From assembly GCA_003164455.1 (NCBI GenBank), contig PLTJ01000064.1, forward strand, positions 1-45,891: a stretch of 45,891 bases of DNA, written 5' to 3'. The position numbers were made by a program, and so were the translations under genes. The notes under the pieces were generated by a model. That model saw only the letters and a program-made list of their open reading frames with translations, had not been told where the DNA came from and ran no database searches. Shown here in pieces: positions 25,689 to 35,699 of the stretch. Within the stretch, counting starts at the first letter, position 1. Every line of letters starts with the position of its first letter. This DNA comes from Acetobacteraceae bacterium. GTDB lineage: Bacteria; Pseudomonadota; Alphaproteobacteria; Acetobacterales; Acetobacteraceae.

Positions 25689-27032
25689 TCAGTCAGCCGA
25701 ACCTTCCAGGTCTGCCATCTCCAGGTCGAGCGGCTTCCCGGATCTCTCGCGCATCGACGCCACGCATCCGATCGTGATCAGGCAGCCAACCAGCAGGAAC
25801 ACGGAGATGATCCACGATTTCCCGCCGGACTGCGTGAGCAGCCAAGTGCCGATCAGGGGCGTCAGTCCGCCGATGATGTTGGCGAACTGGAAGCCGAGCG
25901 AGATGCCGGTGTAGCGGACGCCGGTAGGGAACGCCTCGGAGAAGAAGGCCGGCTCCACCGCGAACATCACCCCGTTGCCAAAGGCGAAGGTGAATGCGAC
26001 GGCACACACGAACAAGGGATAGCTGCCGGTATCGGTCAGCCAGAACATCGGAAAAGCCATTACCGCCGCCACACAGGCACCGAACATGAAGACCGGTCGC
26101 CGGCCGACCCGGTCGGACATATAGCCGGCCAAGGGCACCGAGATCATGTCCACGACGCTTGCGGCGAGGATCACATAGAGAACCTGGGTGGAGTTGTAGC
26201 CGATGTTGCGCGTCGCGTAGGACAGCAGGAAGCCGATCACCAGCCAGCCCAGGATGATCTCACCGGTGCGCACACCCATCGCGAGAAGCACGGCCCGCTT
26301 GCCGTTGCGGAGAATATCCAGGACCGGCGCAACCCGCTTGGCACCCTTGCGCGCCAGCTCCCTGAACAGCGGCGTTTCGTTGATGTGATTGCGGATATAG
26401 AGCCCGACCGCCAGGACAACGATGCTGGCCAGGAACGGGATTCGCCAGCCGCCCGCGAGCAGACTGTCGCGCGGGATCACGGCGAAGATGAGAGCGGAGG
26501 TAAACAGCCCGACGACGTTGCCGAGTTGTACGAAGGTACCATAGAAGCCGCGTCTGTTCGCCGGCGCGTACTCGATAACCATCGCCGCCGCACCGCCCCA
26601 CTCGCCGCCGAGGGCGAATCCTTGCAGGAGCCGGAGAACGATCACGATGACGGGCGCCCAGAAGCCGATCGTGGCGTAGCCCGGCACCAGGCCCATCGCG
26701 AAGGTGGACAGGCCCATGACGAGCAGCGCGAGGATCAGCATTTTCTTGCGGCCGTTGCGATCGCCGTAGTGGCCGAACAGAACCGCGCCGATCGGGCGGG
26801 TCGTGAACGGAATCGCCAGCGTGGCGTAAGCCGCCATGAGACCGTAGATGGGTGACAGCGTGGGGAAGAACAACTGCGGGAAAACCAGCGCCGCGGCCGT
26901 GCCATAAATAAAGAAGTCGTAGAACTCGATCGTCGTGCCGATCATGCTCGACCCGACGACGACGGCGAGGCTGGTTTCGGGTGGTTCGGTCTCAGGCGGG
27001 GAAGCTCCGCCAGCGGCCATCGGGGCATTCAT
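25689..27032 (-). CDS. MFS transporter, MHS-like
   Basis: VVGSSMIGTTIEFYDFFIYGTAAALVFPQLFFP...FGHYGDRNGRKKML. Confidence 0.92.
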   Translation of the reverse strand: MNAPMAAGGASPPETEPPETSLAVVVGSSMIGTTIEFYDFFIYGTAAALVFPQLFFPTLSPIYGLMAAYATLAIPFTTRPIGAVLFGHYGDRNGRKKMLILALLVMGLSTFAMGLVPGYATIGFWAPVIVIVLRLLQGFALGGEWGGAAAMVIEYAPANRRGFYGTFVQLGNVVGLFTSALIFAVIPRDSLLAGGWRIPFLASIVVLAVGLYIRNHINETPLFRELARKGAKRVAPVLDILRNGKRAVLLAMGVRTGEIILGWLVIGFLLSYATRNIGYNSTQVLYVILAASVVDMISVPLAGYMSDRVGRRPVFMFGACVAAVMAFPMFWLTDTGSYPLFVCAVAFTFAFGNGVMFAVEPAFFSEAFPTGVRYTGISLGFQFANIIGGLTPLIGTWLLTQSGGKSWIISVFLLVGCLITIGCVASMRERSGKPLDLEMADLEGSAD

Positions 27033-27413
27033 GTTCGCTCTCCCAAGAATTCCTGTTCGGATTGTCGCGCTGGGGCCAGGGTGTTGGTGGCGCCGCCCCT
27101 GTTCGGGTGTTCGGATCGGAGGGTTCTATATTGCGGCATCGTTACGTCCGCGAGCGTATGGCGGGGGCCGGGACTTCGGCCGGAGACACTCGTGGCGCCG
27201 GGTGTCGTTGCAACGGACCTGTTCACGGCATCCTTACCTGAAAGCACGGTCTCTTGTTTACGACCCGGCGGCAGTCCCGTCAATCAGTCTGTCATCCCGC
27301 AATATGGATCATCAGAGCAGATTCCACTTTATCAGCGCTAGATTGTCCCTCTACGCTCCCGAAAAACGGGACGCGATTCCACAATGCCATCCATTTATTG
27401 GCGAGGAGTGACC

Positions 27414-27497
27414 ATGACCAGCACCATCGGACGCACCGCGCGCCGCGGTCTGCTGCGGAACACTGCCTGGTTGACAGCGCTCGGCGCGGCCGGCTGA
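27414..27497 (+). pseudogene. Orphan signal-peptide-like ORF (truncated secreted-protein gene)
   Basis: MTSTIGRTARRGLLRNTAWLTALGAAG* preceded by GAGGAG; stops after the signal peptide. Confidence 0.4.
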
Positions 27498-27539
27498 TAC
27501 TGAGCCTTTCCGTCCTGCATAAGCCAAGGTTCCGCCAAC

Positions 27540-28550
27540 ATGCTCATCGACTGCCACGGACACACCAGTGCGCCGCAACGCCTCTGGGCCTATCGCGCGC
27601 TGTTGCTCGCCAGCCGTGGCGTCGATGGGCCAAGTCAGCTCAATTTCACCGACGACGAAATCCGCCACGCCTTGATGACCCCGGAGAGCGGCCCGCTCGG
27701 GCATGTCCCCTCGCTCGACGCCCACGGGATTGACCTGCAGCTCCTGTCGCCGCGCCCGAACCACCTGATGCACAGCGAGCAGCCCGAAAAGATCATCCAC
27801 TGGTTCGTCGAAGCCGAGCACGACCTGATCCATCGCCAGGTGCAGCTTTTCCCTGGCCGGTTCCGCGGCGTCGCGGCCCTGCCGCAATGCGCCGGCGCGC
27901 CGATCGAAAATGCCCTGCCCGAACTCGAACGCTGCGTCCGCCGTCTCGGCTTCGTCGGCTGTCTGCTCAACCCGGACCCCTACGAAAACGGCGGCCGCGG
28001 TGAGGCCCCGCCGCTTGGCGAGCGCTACTGGTATCCACTCTACGAAAAGCTCTGCGAGCTTGACGTTCCGGCGCACATACACGCCACCACCTCGCGCTCG
28101 CCGCGCGTCGGCTACAGCCTGCATATGATCAACGAGGAATCGATCGCGATCCTTGGCCTGCTCAACTCCGACGTGTTGCGCGATTTCCCGACACTGAATC
28201 TGATCATCTCGCATGGTGGTGGTGCGATCCCCTATCAGCTCGGCCGCTTCGACGCCGATTCGCTGCGCCATGGCGCCACCCGTTTCCGCGACCGCCTGCG
28301 CGGTCTTTACTTCGACACGGTGATCTACAATCGCGCTTCGATCGAGATGCTGATCAAGACCGTCGGCGCCGATCGCTGCCTGTTCGGCGAGGAATGCCCG
28401 GGGATCGGCGCCGTCGTCGACCCGGAGACGGGACGGCAGGTGGACGAACTCCGCCCGGTCGTGGACAGCCTGGACTTCCTCTCCGCCGCCGAGCGTCAGA
28501 TGATCCTGGAAGGCAACGCGCGGCGAGTCTTTGGGCTGGGTGAAATCTGA
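27540..28550 (+). CDS. Amidohydrolase family protein (4-oxalomesaconate hydratase / ACMSD-like)
   Basis: MLIDCHGHTSAPQRLW...LNLIISHGGGAIPYQLGRF...CLFGEECPG. Confidence 0.82.
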   Translation: MLIDCHGHTSAPQRLWAYRALLLASRGVDGPSQLNFTDDEIRHALMTPESGPLGHVPSLDAHGIDLQLLSPRPNHLMHSEQPEKIIHWFVEAEHDLIHRQVQLFPGRFRGVAALPQCAGAPIENALPELERCVRRLGFVGCLLNPDPYENGGRGEAPPLGERYWYPLYEKLCELDVPAHIHATTSRSPRVGYSLHMINEESIAILGLLNSDVLRDFPTLNLIISHGGGAIPYQLGRFDADSLRHGATRFRDRLRGLYFDTVIYNRASIEMLIKTVGADRCLFGEECPGIGAVVDPETGRQVDELRPVVDSLDFLSAAERQMILEGNARRVFGLGEI

Positions 28551-28613
28551 CGGGCCACTCTTGCCTGGCGTCCCGAGTTACGGTAACATATTCTGTTTTT
28601 TGGGACGCTCCAT

Positions 28614-29423
28614 TTGCCTCGTGATACACCTGCCGAGTCAGCCCGCGCCGAAAGCAGCCTGAAGTCGCTTGCCAAGGTCGTGCGCGTGCTTGACGTGTTT
28701 TCCACCGTCGATCGCGCCTTGTCGCTCGCGGACATAGGCCAACGCACCGGTTTTCCCAAAAGCACGGCGCATCGCCTGCTCGCCGCGATGCGTGAGGCCG
28801 GGTTGCTGGACCAGGATCGCGAGCGCGACCGCTACCGGCTCGGGATGAAGTTGTTCGAACTTGGCAATATCGTGCTCGCCAACATGGACCTGCACCGCGA
28901 GGCACGTCCCTTCGTCGACGCGCTGACGCGCCAGAGCGGCCAGGCCGTGCATCTCGCCGTGTTCGACGGTCACCGGGCGCTTGTCATTCATCGCGCCGAT
29001 GCCTCGCCCGAGAAGGGCCAGCCGACCGCATTGATCGAACAGGCGCCGGTCCATTGTACCAGCGTCGGCAAGGCGATCCTTGCCTTCCAGTCGGCAGCGA
29101 CCATCGACCGCGTGATCTCGGTGGGGCTGATACGCTTCACCGACGCCACGATCACCGATCCGGAGCTGCTGCGCGTGGAGCTCGACGCGGTACGAGAGCG
29201 CGGCTATGCCCTCGACGAGGGCGAGCACCAGCCCGGTGTGCGCTGTGTGGCCGCGCCAATCCGCGACCAGAGCGGCCGTGTCGTCGCCGGGATCAGCATC
29301 ACCGGGCCATTCTGGCGCCTGCCGCTCAGCGAGGTCGAAGGCCTGGCGAAAGTGGCGATCCACTACGCGAACGCCATTTCACTCGCTGTCGGCTACCGTC
29401 CCGCCCAGAGCGCGATCGCTTGA
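28614..29423 (+). CDS. IclR family transcriptional regulator
   Basis: LKSLAKVVRVLDVFSTVDRALSLADIGQRTGFPKSTAHRLLAAMREAGLL; TTG start in the track. Confidence 0.9.
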   Translation: MPRDTPAESARAESSLKSLAKVVRVLDVFSTVDRALSLADIGQRTGFPKSTAHRLLAAMREAGLLDQDRERDRYRLGMKLFELGNIVLANMDLHREARPFVDALTRQSGQAVHLAVFDGHRALVIHRADASPEKGQPTALIEQAPVHCTSVGKAILAFQSAATIDRVISVGLIRFTDATITDPELLRVELDAVRERGYALDEGEHQPGVRCVAAPIRDQSGRVVAGISITGPFWRLPLSEVEGLAKVAIHYANAISLAVGYRPAQSAIA

Positions 29424-29440
29424 GGCGCAATCGTCGGAAA

Positions 29441-29474
29441 GCGTGAGCGCTTCGTTTGTCAGAAGCGCTCACGC
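29441..29474. terminator. Bidirectional terminator-like perfect 13-bp inverted repeat
   Basis: GCGTGAGCGCTTC-GTTTGTCA-GAAGCGCTCACGC between convergent genes. Confidence 0.6.
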
Positions 29475-29487
29475 TCCCTGCGTCTGG

Positions 29488-29757
29488 TCAGGCGGCGATG
29501 CCGAGATAGGCGTTCTTGACGCTCTCATCTGCCGCGAGCGTCCTGGCGTCGCCTTCCGCCACGACCCGTCCGGATGCCAGCACATAAGCCCGGTGCGAAA
29601 CAGCAAGCGCCATCCACGCATTCTGCTCTACCGGCAACACCGCGGTGCCGCGCGCGTTGATGTCCGCCAGTTTGGCGAAAACCTGGTCGACCAGCATCGG
29701 CGCCAACCCAAGCGACGGCTCGTCAAGCATGAGCAGCCGTGGGCGACTCATCAGCGC
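29488..29757 (-). pseudogene. livF-like C-terminal fragment (branched-chain amino acid ABC ATPase remnant)
   Basis: ALMSRPRLLMLDEPSLGLAPMLVDQVFAKLADINARGTAVLPVEQNAWMALAVSHRAYVLASGRVVAEGDA; no Walker A. Confidence 0.75.
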
Positions 29758-30065
29758 GCCAGCAGCACAACCAGGATCAGCGGATACTGGGCGTAGATCC
29801 TGGCGCCGAACATCGCGACGGTTGCATTGCCGAGCGGTCCGGAAAACCCCAGCGACTGCGGCCCCCAGATCAGCACGACGGAATTCTCCAGCACCATGCC
29901 GAGGCTGAGGGTCGCCACGATCGCGGAAAGCTGTGATGCGTTGCGCACGGGCCGATATTTCACCAGCAGGACCGCGCCGGTGGCATCGTCCAGACGCACG
30001 CGGAACACCCAGGGATTGTTCTGCTGCGTCACCACCACACCGGAGGCCCCGGCGAGCGCTCTCAA
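29751..30065 (-). pseudogene. livH-like permease fragment
   Basis: YRPVRNASQLSAIVATLSLGMVLENSVVLIWGPQSLGFSGPLGNATVAMF; truncated. Confidence 0.6.
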
Positions 30066-30687
30066 AGCCGGTCAGCCGCCAGCCGCCCCGTGAGAACATT
30101 TACGGCCTCGTAAAGATAATACGAGCCCCAGATCAGTTCGTGCCGTGTCGCGCGGCCGACATGCGGGTTGTAGCAACCCTCGATCAGCATGCCCGCCCTC
30201 GCGCATCCGCCGGCACAACCGGGGTCAGATAGCGCGACACCAACGTCTCGACGGTTCGGCGGGCCACCTCGCGCAGTTGCCCTGCCTCGCGCGACGACAC
30301 ATACGGGGCGAGCTTCAACAGGCCGGCGACGGCGATCGCGCTCGCCGAACTGTCGCGCAGGTCGTCCGCGGGAGTCTCGAAGTCCCAGGCGACGATCTCA
30401 TCCCCGGGGGCGCGCGCCATCCACCACGCCGCGGCGCGCCAGGCCGCCTGCAGGATCCCTGGTTCCTCCGGAAAGCAGCGTGCGCCGGCCGCGAAGGCCA
30501 GGATGGCCCAGGCCTGGGCGCGCACCCAGGTGGCGTTCGCGTGCAGGCCCTTGTGCGTGTAGCGCCGCACGAGTTCTTCCGAGTCCGGATCGGCAGTATC
30601 CGGCCAGCCCAGGCCAAGCTGCGCCGAACTGGACAGAATCCGCCGATCGAACAAATCCAGCGCCGCCTCGATGGTGCGATGCGTCAT
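30062..30687 (-). pseudogene. Glycoside hydrolase family 88-like fragment, frameshifted
   Basis: ATWVRAQAWAILAFAAG...VAWDFETPADDLRDSSASAIAVAGLLKLAP; C-terminus MLIEGCYNPHVGRATRHELIWGSYYLYEAVNVLTG lies in another frame; N-terminal catalytic part absent. Confidence 0.65.
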
Positions 30688-30694
30688 GGCGCCA

Positions 30695-32134
30695 CTACGC
30701 CGCGTCATTGAGCATCTTGCCGGGGTTCATGATCCCGAGCGGATCAAGCGCCTGTTTGATCGTGCGCATGACCGCCACGGCCGGTCCGTGCTCCACATCA
30801 AGCAGATCGCGCCGGTGCAGGCCGATGCCGTGCTCGGCGGTGCAGGTGCCGCCGAACCGGATGGCACGTTCCCCGGTGCGCCGGGCCAGGTCCTCGGCGC
30901 GGCGAACCTCCTCGGGATCGTCCGGATCGAACATGATGCCGAGATGGAAGCCGCCGTCGCCGACATGCCCGACGATGGGGGCAATCATCTTGGTCTGCGC
31001 GATATCGGCCTCGGTCTCGAGGATGCAGTCGGAGAGCGCGGAAATCGGCACGCAGGCGTCGGTGCCCATGTTCTTCTTCCCCGGCGCGTAGGCCAAGCAG
31101 GCGTAGTAGTTGTCATGGCGGGCCTTCCACAGCCGGCTGCGGTCCTCCGGTTGTTCGGCGAAACGAAAGCCCGCCCCGCCGCCCTCCGCGCACAGGACCT
31201 GCATGGTCTCGACCTGATCGCGAACGGCCACCGGGCTGCCGTGGAATTCGAGAAACAGGGTGGGCTTGGGCTCGAATTCGTTCAACTTGGCGTAGCGGAT
31301 ACAGGTGAGCATCTGCAGCGCGTTCATCAGTTCCACCCGCGCCAGCGGCACGCCGAATTGCAGCGCGGTCACCACCGTCTCGATGGCCCCGCGCAAGGTC
31401 TCGAACTGGCACACCGCCGCGGTGATGGTTTCCGGCAGCCCGTACAGGCGGAGCTGAACCTCGGTGATCAGCCCGAGCGTGCCTTCGCTGCCGACGAACA
31501 ATCGGGTGAGATCGAGACCGGCCGCCGATTTCCGCGCCCGCCCGCCGGTGTGAATGAGACGTCCGTCGGCGGTGACGACCGTCAGGCCCAACACATTCCG
31601 CCGCATCGTGCCGTAGCGCACCGCCATGGTGCCGGAGGCCCGCGTCGCGGCCATCCCGGCCAGGGTTGCTTCCGCGCCGGGGTCGACCGGAAAGAACAAA
31701 CCGTGCGAACGCACATCGGTATTGAGTTGCTGCCAGGTGACACCGGCCTGCACCCGGCAATCCAGCGCGGTCGGCGAGACGTCGAGAATCCGGTTCATGG
31801 TGGAGAAGTCGACGCAGACCCCGCCATGGACAGCGGCGACATGACCTTCGAGCGAGGTGCCGGCGCCGAAGCCGACGATCGGCACCACCGCATCGCGGCA
31901 GATCGTCACGATCGCGGCGACTTCCTCGTTCGTCGCCGGGAACACGACGGCATCCGGCATGCCGACCGTCGGCAGCCCCTCGCCATGGCTGTGATGGTCC
32001 CGCATGGCCTGGCCGGTCGAAAACCGCTCACCCAGCAACGCGCGCAACGGCTCGAATACCGCCTTCGCTCCGGCACATCCGACGTCTGGCCTATCCGGCA
32101 TCGGGACAAATCCCTGATCAATCGCTAGTTCCAT
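30695..32134 (-). CDS. FAD-linked oxidase (GlcD / D-lactate dehydrogenase family)
   Basis: VVFPATNEEVAAIVTICRDAVVPIVGFGAGTSLEGHVAAVHGGVCVDFSTMNRIL. Confidence 0.92.
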   Translation of the reverse strand: MELAIDQGFVPMPDRPDVGCAGAKAVFEPLRALLGERFSTGQAMRDHHSHGEGLPTVGMPDAVVFPATNEEVAAIVTICRDAVVPIVGFGAGTSLEGHVAAVHGGVCVDFSTMNRILDVSPTALDCRVQAGVTWQQLNTDVRSHGLFFPVDPGAEATLAGMAATRASGTMAVRYGTMRRNVLGLTVVTADGRLIHTGGRARKSAAGLDLTRLFVGSEGTLGLITEVQLRLYGLPETITAAVCQFETLRGAIETVVTALQFGVPLARVELMNALQMLTCIRYAKLNEFEPKPTLFLEFHGSPVAVRDQVETMQVLCAEGGGAGFRFAEQPEDRSRLWKARHDNYYACLAYAPGKKNMGTDACVPISALSDCILETEADIAQTKMIAPIVGHVGDGGFHLGIMFDPDDPEEVRRAEDLARRTGERAIRFGGTCTAEHGIGLHRRDLLDVEHGPAVAVMRTIKQALDPLGIMNPGKMLNDAA

Positions 32135-32261
32135 TATTCGGAACGGTATCCCGACTTACGTTGGCGGTCAAGACGGGCTGAGCGGCGTATGCGCCGCCGG
32201 GGCCGTCACCACCGAGCCGCCATCACCCCGGTCCCCCATCACGCCGCAAAACGGCGCAGCT

Positions 32262-32960
32262 TCACCTTCGAGGTTGCAGAGTCGCTTCGGCGTGGGACAA
32301 GGAGAATTGCAGCCGGTAAAGACCGCGGACGATATCAGCGCCGGCGCCGCTCGCGATGAGTTGGGCCTGACCGACAATGCCCGCCCGGAGGTCCCGGGCG
32401 ACACTTTCCTCAACCGTTTCGACCAGGAGAATCCAGTCGGCCGACGCGTCCACTCCCCCGCGCAGTTTCGTCTCCGCGGTGTTGGTTCCCCCCGCCGGCA
32501 GACGCCCGTGCAGCAGATGGGCGCCGCACACACCCGGCACCGCGATCAGCCCAGGCAGGATCTGGGTCTCACAGACCGACTGGAGCGCCACACCATCCGT
32601 GGCCCGGATCTGGATCGCTTCCATCCACGCGCCCTCTCCACGGCCCAGGCTGACGACGACGTCGCAGACCGTGCGCGAGGTGTCGTGAAAATGTGCCACG
32701 ACGCGCCGAGTCCACGGGGTCGGATCGTTCAGCCTTGCGAGATAGGAGGCGGACTCGAGGGTCTCGGGCCGCTCCGTTTCGTAGAAGTTGAAGTATTTTG
32801 GCCGCCCATCGACCGCTACGTATCGGCGCCCCCGCAGAAAGCCGGGCAGACCGACTCTCTCGGGGATATGTTCGCTCACATGCCAGGCGACGAAGTCAGA
32901 TTCAGCCTCCGGGTCGATGCCGTTCCAGATGGCCAGGACGCCTTGCCCGAAAAGTGCCAT
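32262..32960 (-). CDS. Hypothetical protein, possibly EthD-like / ferredoxin-like fold
   Basis: VLAIWNGIDPEAESDFVAWHVSEHIPERVGLPGFLRGRRYVAVDGRPKYFNFYE. Confidence 0.7.
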   Translation of the reverse strand: MALFGQGVLAIWNGIDPEAESDFVAWHVSEHIPERVGLPGFLRGRRYVAVDGRPKYFNFYETERPETLESASYLARLNDPTPWTRRVVAHFHDTSRTVCDVVVSLGRGEGAWMEAIQIRATDGVALQSVCETQILPGLIAVPGVCGAHLLHGRLPAGGTNTAETKLRGGVDASADWILLVETVEESVARDLRAGIVGQAQLIASGAGADIVRGLYRLQFSLSHAEATLQPRR

Positions 32961-33075
32961 TGCACGTAGCCCTCCGTGTTACGCTCGCGTGTCGCTCGCG
33001 ATGTTGTCGCAGGCAGCTGCCGAAATCCGGCAAGCGGCAGGGTACTGGAGCAATGCCAGCCTGTCCGGAATCGCT

Positions 33076-33540
33076 CTAGGGCTCGGCGTGCAGTTTCTTG
33101 GCCCAGCGCATCACATGCTCGCCAACGGCCACCGTCTCGTTATGCTGGTTGACCGCCTCGACCTTCGCGATGCTGCGGCCACGCTGTTTGTCGACCTGGG
33201 CCACGGTGTAGTGCACGGTGACGGTATCCCCGAGTCTGACCGGTTTGAGGAAGCGGATTTTGTCGTAGCCAGAGGAGACGGGGAAATCGCTCAGCCCCTC
33301 CTTGTGGATGACATGGGCGATGCTGATCGTCGAGGCCGTGGACATGAAGCCGACGATCAGCGCCCCGTGAGCGATGCGTCCGCCCAGGTTGGAGTGTTCC
33401 CGCATATACTGGTCATTGACATGGGTGTCGCTGAAATCGCCGGTGATGCCGGCGAACAGCGAGACCTCCGTTTCGCCTACGGTCTTGGCAAACGTGTAGT
33501 GCTGGCCAACCTCGACGAAGTCCAAACCGGAATTTGCCAT
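33076..33540 (-). CDS. MaoC-like dehydratase
   Basis: VGQHYTFAKTVGETEVSLFAGITGDFSDTHVNDQYM. Confidence 0.88.
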   Translation of the reverse strand: MANSGLDFVEVGQHYTFAKTVGETEVSLFAGITGDFSDTHVNDQYMREHSNLGGRIAHGALIVGFMSTASTISIAHVIHKEGLSDFPVSSGYDKIRFLKPVRLGDTVTVHYTVAQVDKQRGRSIAKVEAVNQHNETVAVGEHVMRWAKKLHAEP

Positions 33541-33624
33541 TTTTTCCCTGCCCTGCGGGACGTGTGGTTGCTGCCCAACAGACCGGCTTCGCGAGACCAT
33601 TGACACGATGAACGTCGGACTGTT

Positions 33625-33640
33625 ATGTAAGCGGTTACAG
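33625..33640. promoter_or_regulatory. LacI-type operator-like palindrome ATGTAAGCGGTTACAG
   Basis: Near-perfect palindrome with central CG between divergent genes. Confidence 0.5.
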
Positions 33641-33739
33641 CATGTTTGGCCGTGCGTCAAGAGCCGGTCTGGCGTTGTCGGAATCCGACCGTTCCGTGGC
33701 GCCGGCGACGATCGGTTACGACAACAGGGAGGGTATCCG

Positions 33740-34699
33740 ATGGCTATCGGGCACGTCGAAGCTCAGGCCGCTGATCCAATGGTGGTGTCGAGCCCGCAAT
33801 TGCGGGTGGGAGTTGTCGGCGCTGGCGCCTGGGCCGGGGAGATTCATGTTCCAGTCCTATGCGCGCATCCCGGCGTGTCCCTGGTTGGAATCTGGAACCA
33901 CAACCCGCAACGGGCAAAGGCATTGGCCGAAGCGTACTCGACGACGGCGTTCGACAGTTATGATGCGATGCTGGAGGCGGTCGACGTGGTCAGCTTCGCG
34001 GTGCCACCGGACGCACAGCCAGCCCTCGCCCAAAAAGCAGCCCTCTCCGGACGACACTTGTTGCTGGAAAAGCCCATCGCCTTCTCACTGGCCGATGGCG
34101 AGGCTTTGGTCGATTTCATCGCCAAAGCGAACGTGGCATCGATCGTGTTCTTCACGCGGCGCTTCGAGGCGGAAGTGGCGAAAGAACTGGCCGCAATTGC
34201 CGAAGCGCGGAACTGGCAAGGCGCCACGGCCCGGTTTTTTTCGGGGGCCATGCTCCCGGGCACACCTTATACGAATTCGGTCTGGCGACAGCGGAGAGGG
34301 GCGCTCTGGGACATCGGACCCCACGCGCTATCCGTTCTATTGCCGATACTCGGGAACGTCGTTGCCGTGGAAGCGAAACGGCAAGAGCCGAAAATCACGC
34401 TCTTGCGGCTCACTCATGTCAACGGCGGCCAGTCGGATGTGGCCCTGAGTTTCCATGCTGAGCCCGCCGCGCAAGGCGAGAGCTATTGTTTCCGCTCGGG
34501 CAGCCAGACCGCGACGGTGGACGTTCGGCCGGCACGGCGCCGGGGCGCCTTCCACCATGCCGTTGACGCGCTCATTACGGCGGCGAAGACAGGGGCGCCG
34601 CATAGTTGCGATGTGCGATTCGGCTTACGCGTTCTGCAAATCCTGGTCGCGGCGGAAAGCAGCCTGCAGCGGGGAGTTGCGGTGCCGGTCGTTGCTTGA
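33740..34699 (+). CDS. Gfo/Idh/MocA family oxidoreductase
   Basis: LRVGVVGAGAWAGEIHVPVLCAHPGVSLVGIWNHNPQRAKALAEAY...LLLEKPIAFS. Confidence 0.88.
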   Translation: MAIGHVEAQAADPMVVSSPQLRVGVVGAGAWAGEIHVPVLCAHPGVSLVGIWNHNPQRAKALAEAYSTTAFDSYDAMLEAVDVVSFAVPPDAQPALAQKAALSGRHLLLEKPIAFSLADGEALVDFIAKANVASIVFFTRRFEAEVAKELAAIAEARNWQGATARFFSGAMLPGTPYTNSVWRQRRGALWDIGPHALSVLLPILGNVVAVEAKRQEPKITLLRLTHVNGGQSDVALSFHAEPAAQGESYCFRSGSQTATVDVRPARRRGAFHHAVDALITAAKTGAPHSCDVRFGLRVLQILVAAESSLQRGVAVPVVA

Positions 34700-34736
34700 A
34701 CGCGTCCGGTGAACCCTGTGAAGTTCGCTTTCTCCC

Positions 34737-35696
34737 TCAGGCGTACCGGGATTCGATCCCTCTGACCATGGCGGCGAGCGTCTGCAGGGTCGGAGTCGGA
34801 ACGCCGTGTACCTCGCCCAGCCGGATCACGCTGCCGTAGATCGCGTCCAGCTCGCTCGGCCGGCGAGCCAGGATGTCACGGCACATGCTGGTCCTGTTAT
34901 CCGCGGCGCCGCTGCCGACGATTGTGTCGAACAGGCCGAATCGCTCCGCTGTTGGCAAGATCACGCCTGACGCGGCGGCAACTGCCGCCGCTTCGTCCAT
35001 GGCGCGGCGTGCCGTCGCGGCCAGTTCCGGGATCGCCAGTACCTCCCCGATGCTCAGATCCGTGATCCCGCTGCTCGCCGAGAGGGCCACGTTCATCAGC
35101 AGCTTGCGCCATTTATGGTGCATGATGTCGTCGCTCGCCTCGACCGGCAGTCCGTGCAAGGTGAACAGCGCGGCGAGGTTTCCGGCTCGTTTGGATACGC
35201 CGCCGCCCATTTCCCCGATCAGGGTCGGCAGTTTTGCGTAGCTCCGCACGACGCCAGGCGCCTCCAGGGTGGCGCCTTGCGCGGTCAAGCCACCCAGCAC
35301 GACCTCATTGCCGAGGATCGCAGCGATGGCTTGCTCATTGCCAAGACCATTCTGAAAGGAGATTGCCACTGTACCGCGTGCCGCGGCCCCTTCGAACAGA
35401 GGCAAAACCGCAGCGGCGACGGTCGGCGTGTGCTGCGCCTTGCATTGGAAGAGCACGACATCGGCGGGTAAGATGCTGGCGACATCGGTGGTTGCGTTCA
35501 CCACGATGGTGCGACCCCCGCCTTCGCCGAGCATCACCAGCCCATGATCGCGGATGGCGTCCACATGGGACTGGCGACGGGCCAGCAAGGTGACATTCAA
35601 TCCGCCCTCTGCCAGCAGGCCGCCGAAAAGGCAGCCCATCGCTCCGGCACCTGCGACGACGACATGGAGGGTACGCGGCATGTCTTCAGGTGCCAC
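34737..35696 (-). CDS. 2-dehydropantoate 2-reductase family (ApbA/PanE-like)
   Basis: LHVVVAGAGAMGCLFGGLLAEGGLNVTLLARRQSHVDAIRDHGL. Confidence 0.88.
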   Translation of the reverse strand: MAPEDMPRTLHVVVAGAGAMGCLFGGLLAEGGLNVTLLARRQSHVDAIRDHGLVMLGEGGGRTIVVNATTDVASILPADVVLFQCKAQHTPTVAAAVLPLFEGAAARGTVAISFQNGLGNEQAIAAILGNEVVLGGLTAQGATLEAPGVVRSYAKLPTLIGEMGGGVSKRAGNLAALFTLHGLPVEASDDIMHHKWRKLLMNVALSASSGITDLSIGEVLAIPELAATARRAMDEAAAVAAASGVILPTAERFGLFDTIVGSGAADNRTSMCRDILARRPSELDAIYGSVIRLGEVHGVPTPTLQTLAAMVRGIESRYA

Positions 35697-35699
35697 GAA

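Noticed and set aside
25662-26855. 397-aa + strand ORF rich in H/D/E/Q
   Set aside because: Antisense to the MFS transporter; typical high-GC shadow.
30671-32128. 485-aa + strand ORF opposite the FAD-oxidase gene
   Set aside because: Shadow ORF in GC-rich DNA; Arg/His/Gln-rich composition, while the minus strand gives a clear FAD-oxidase.
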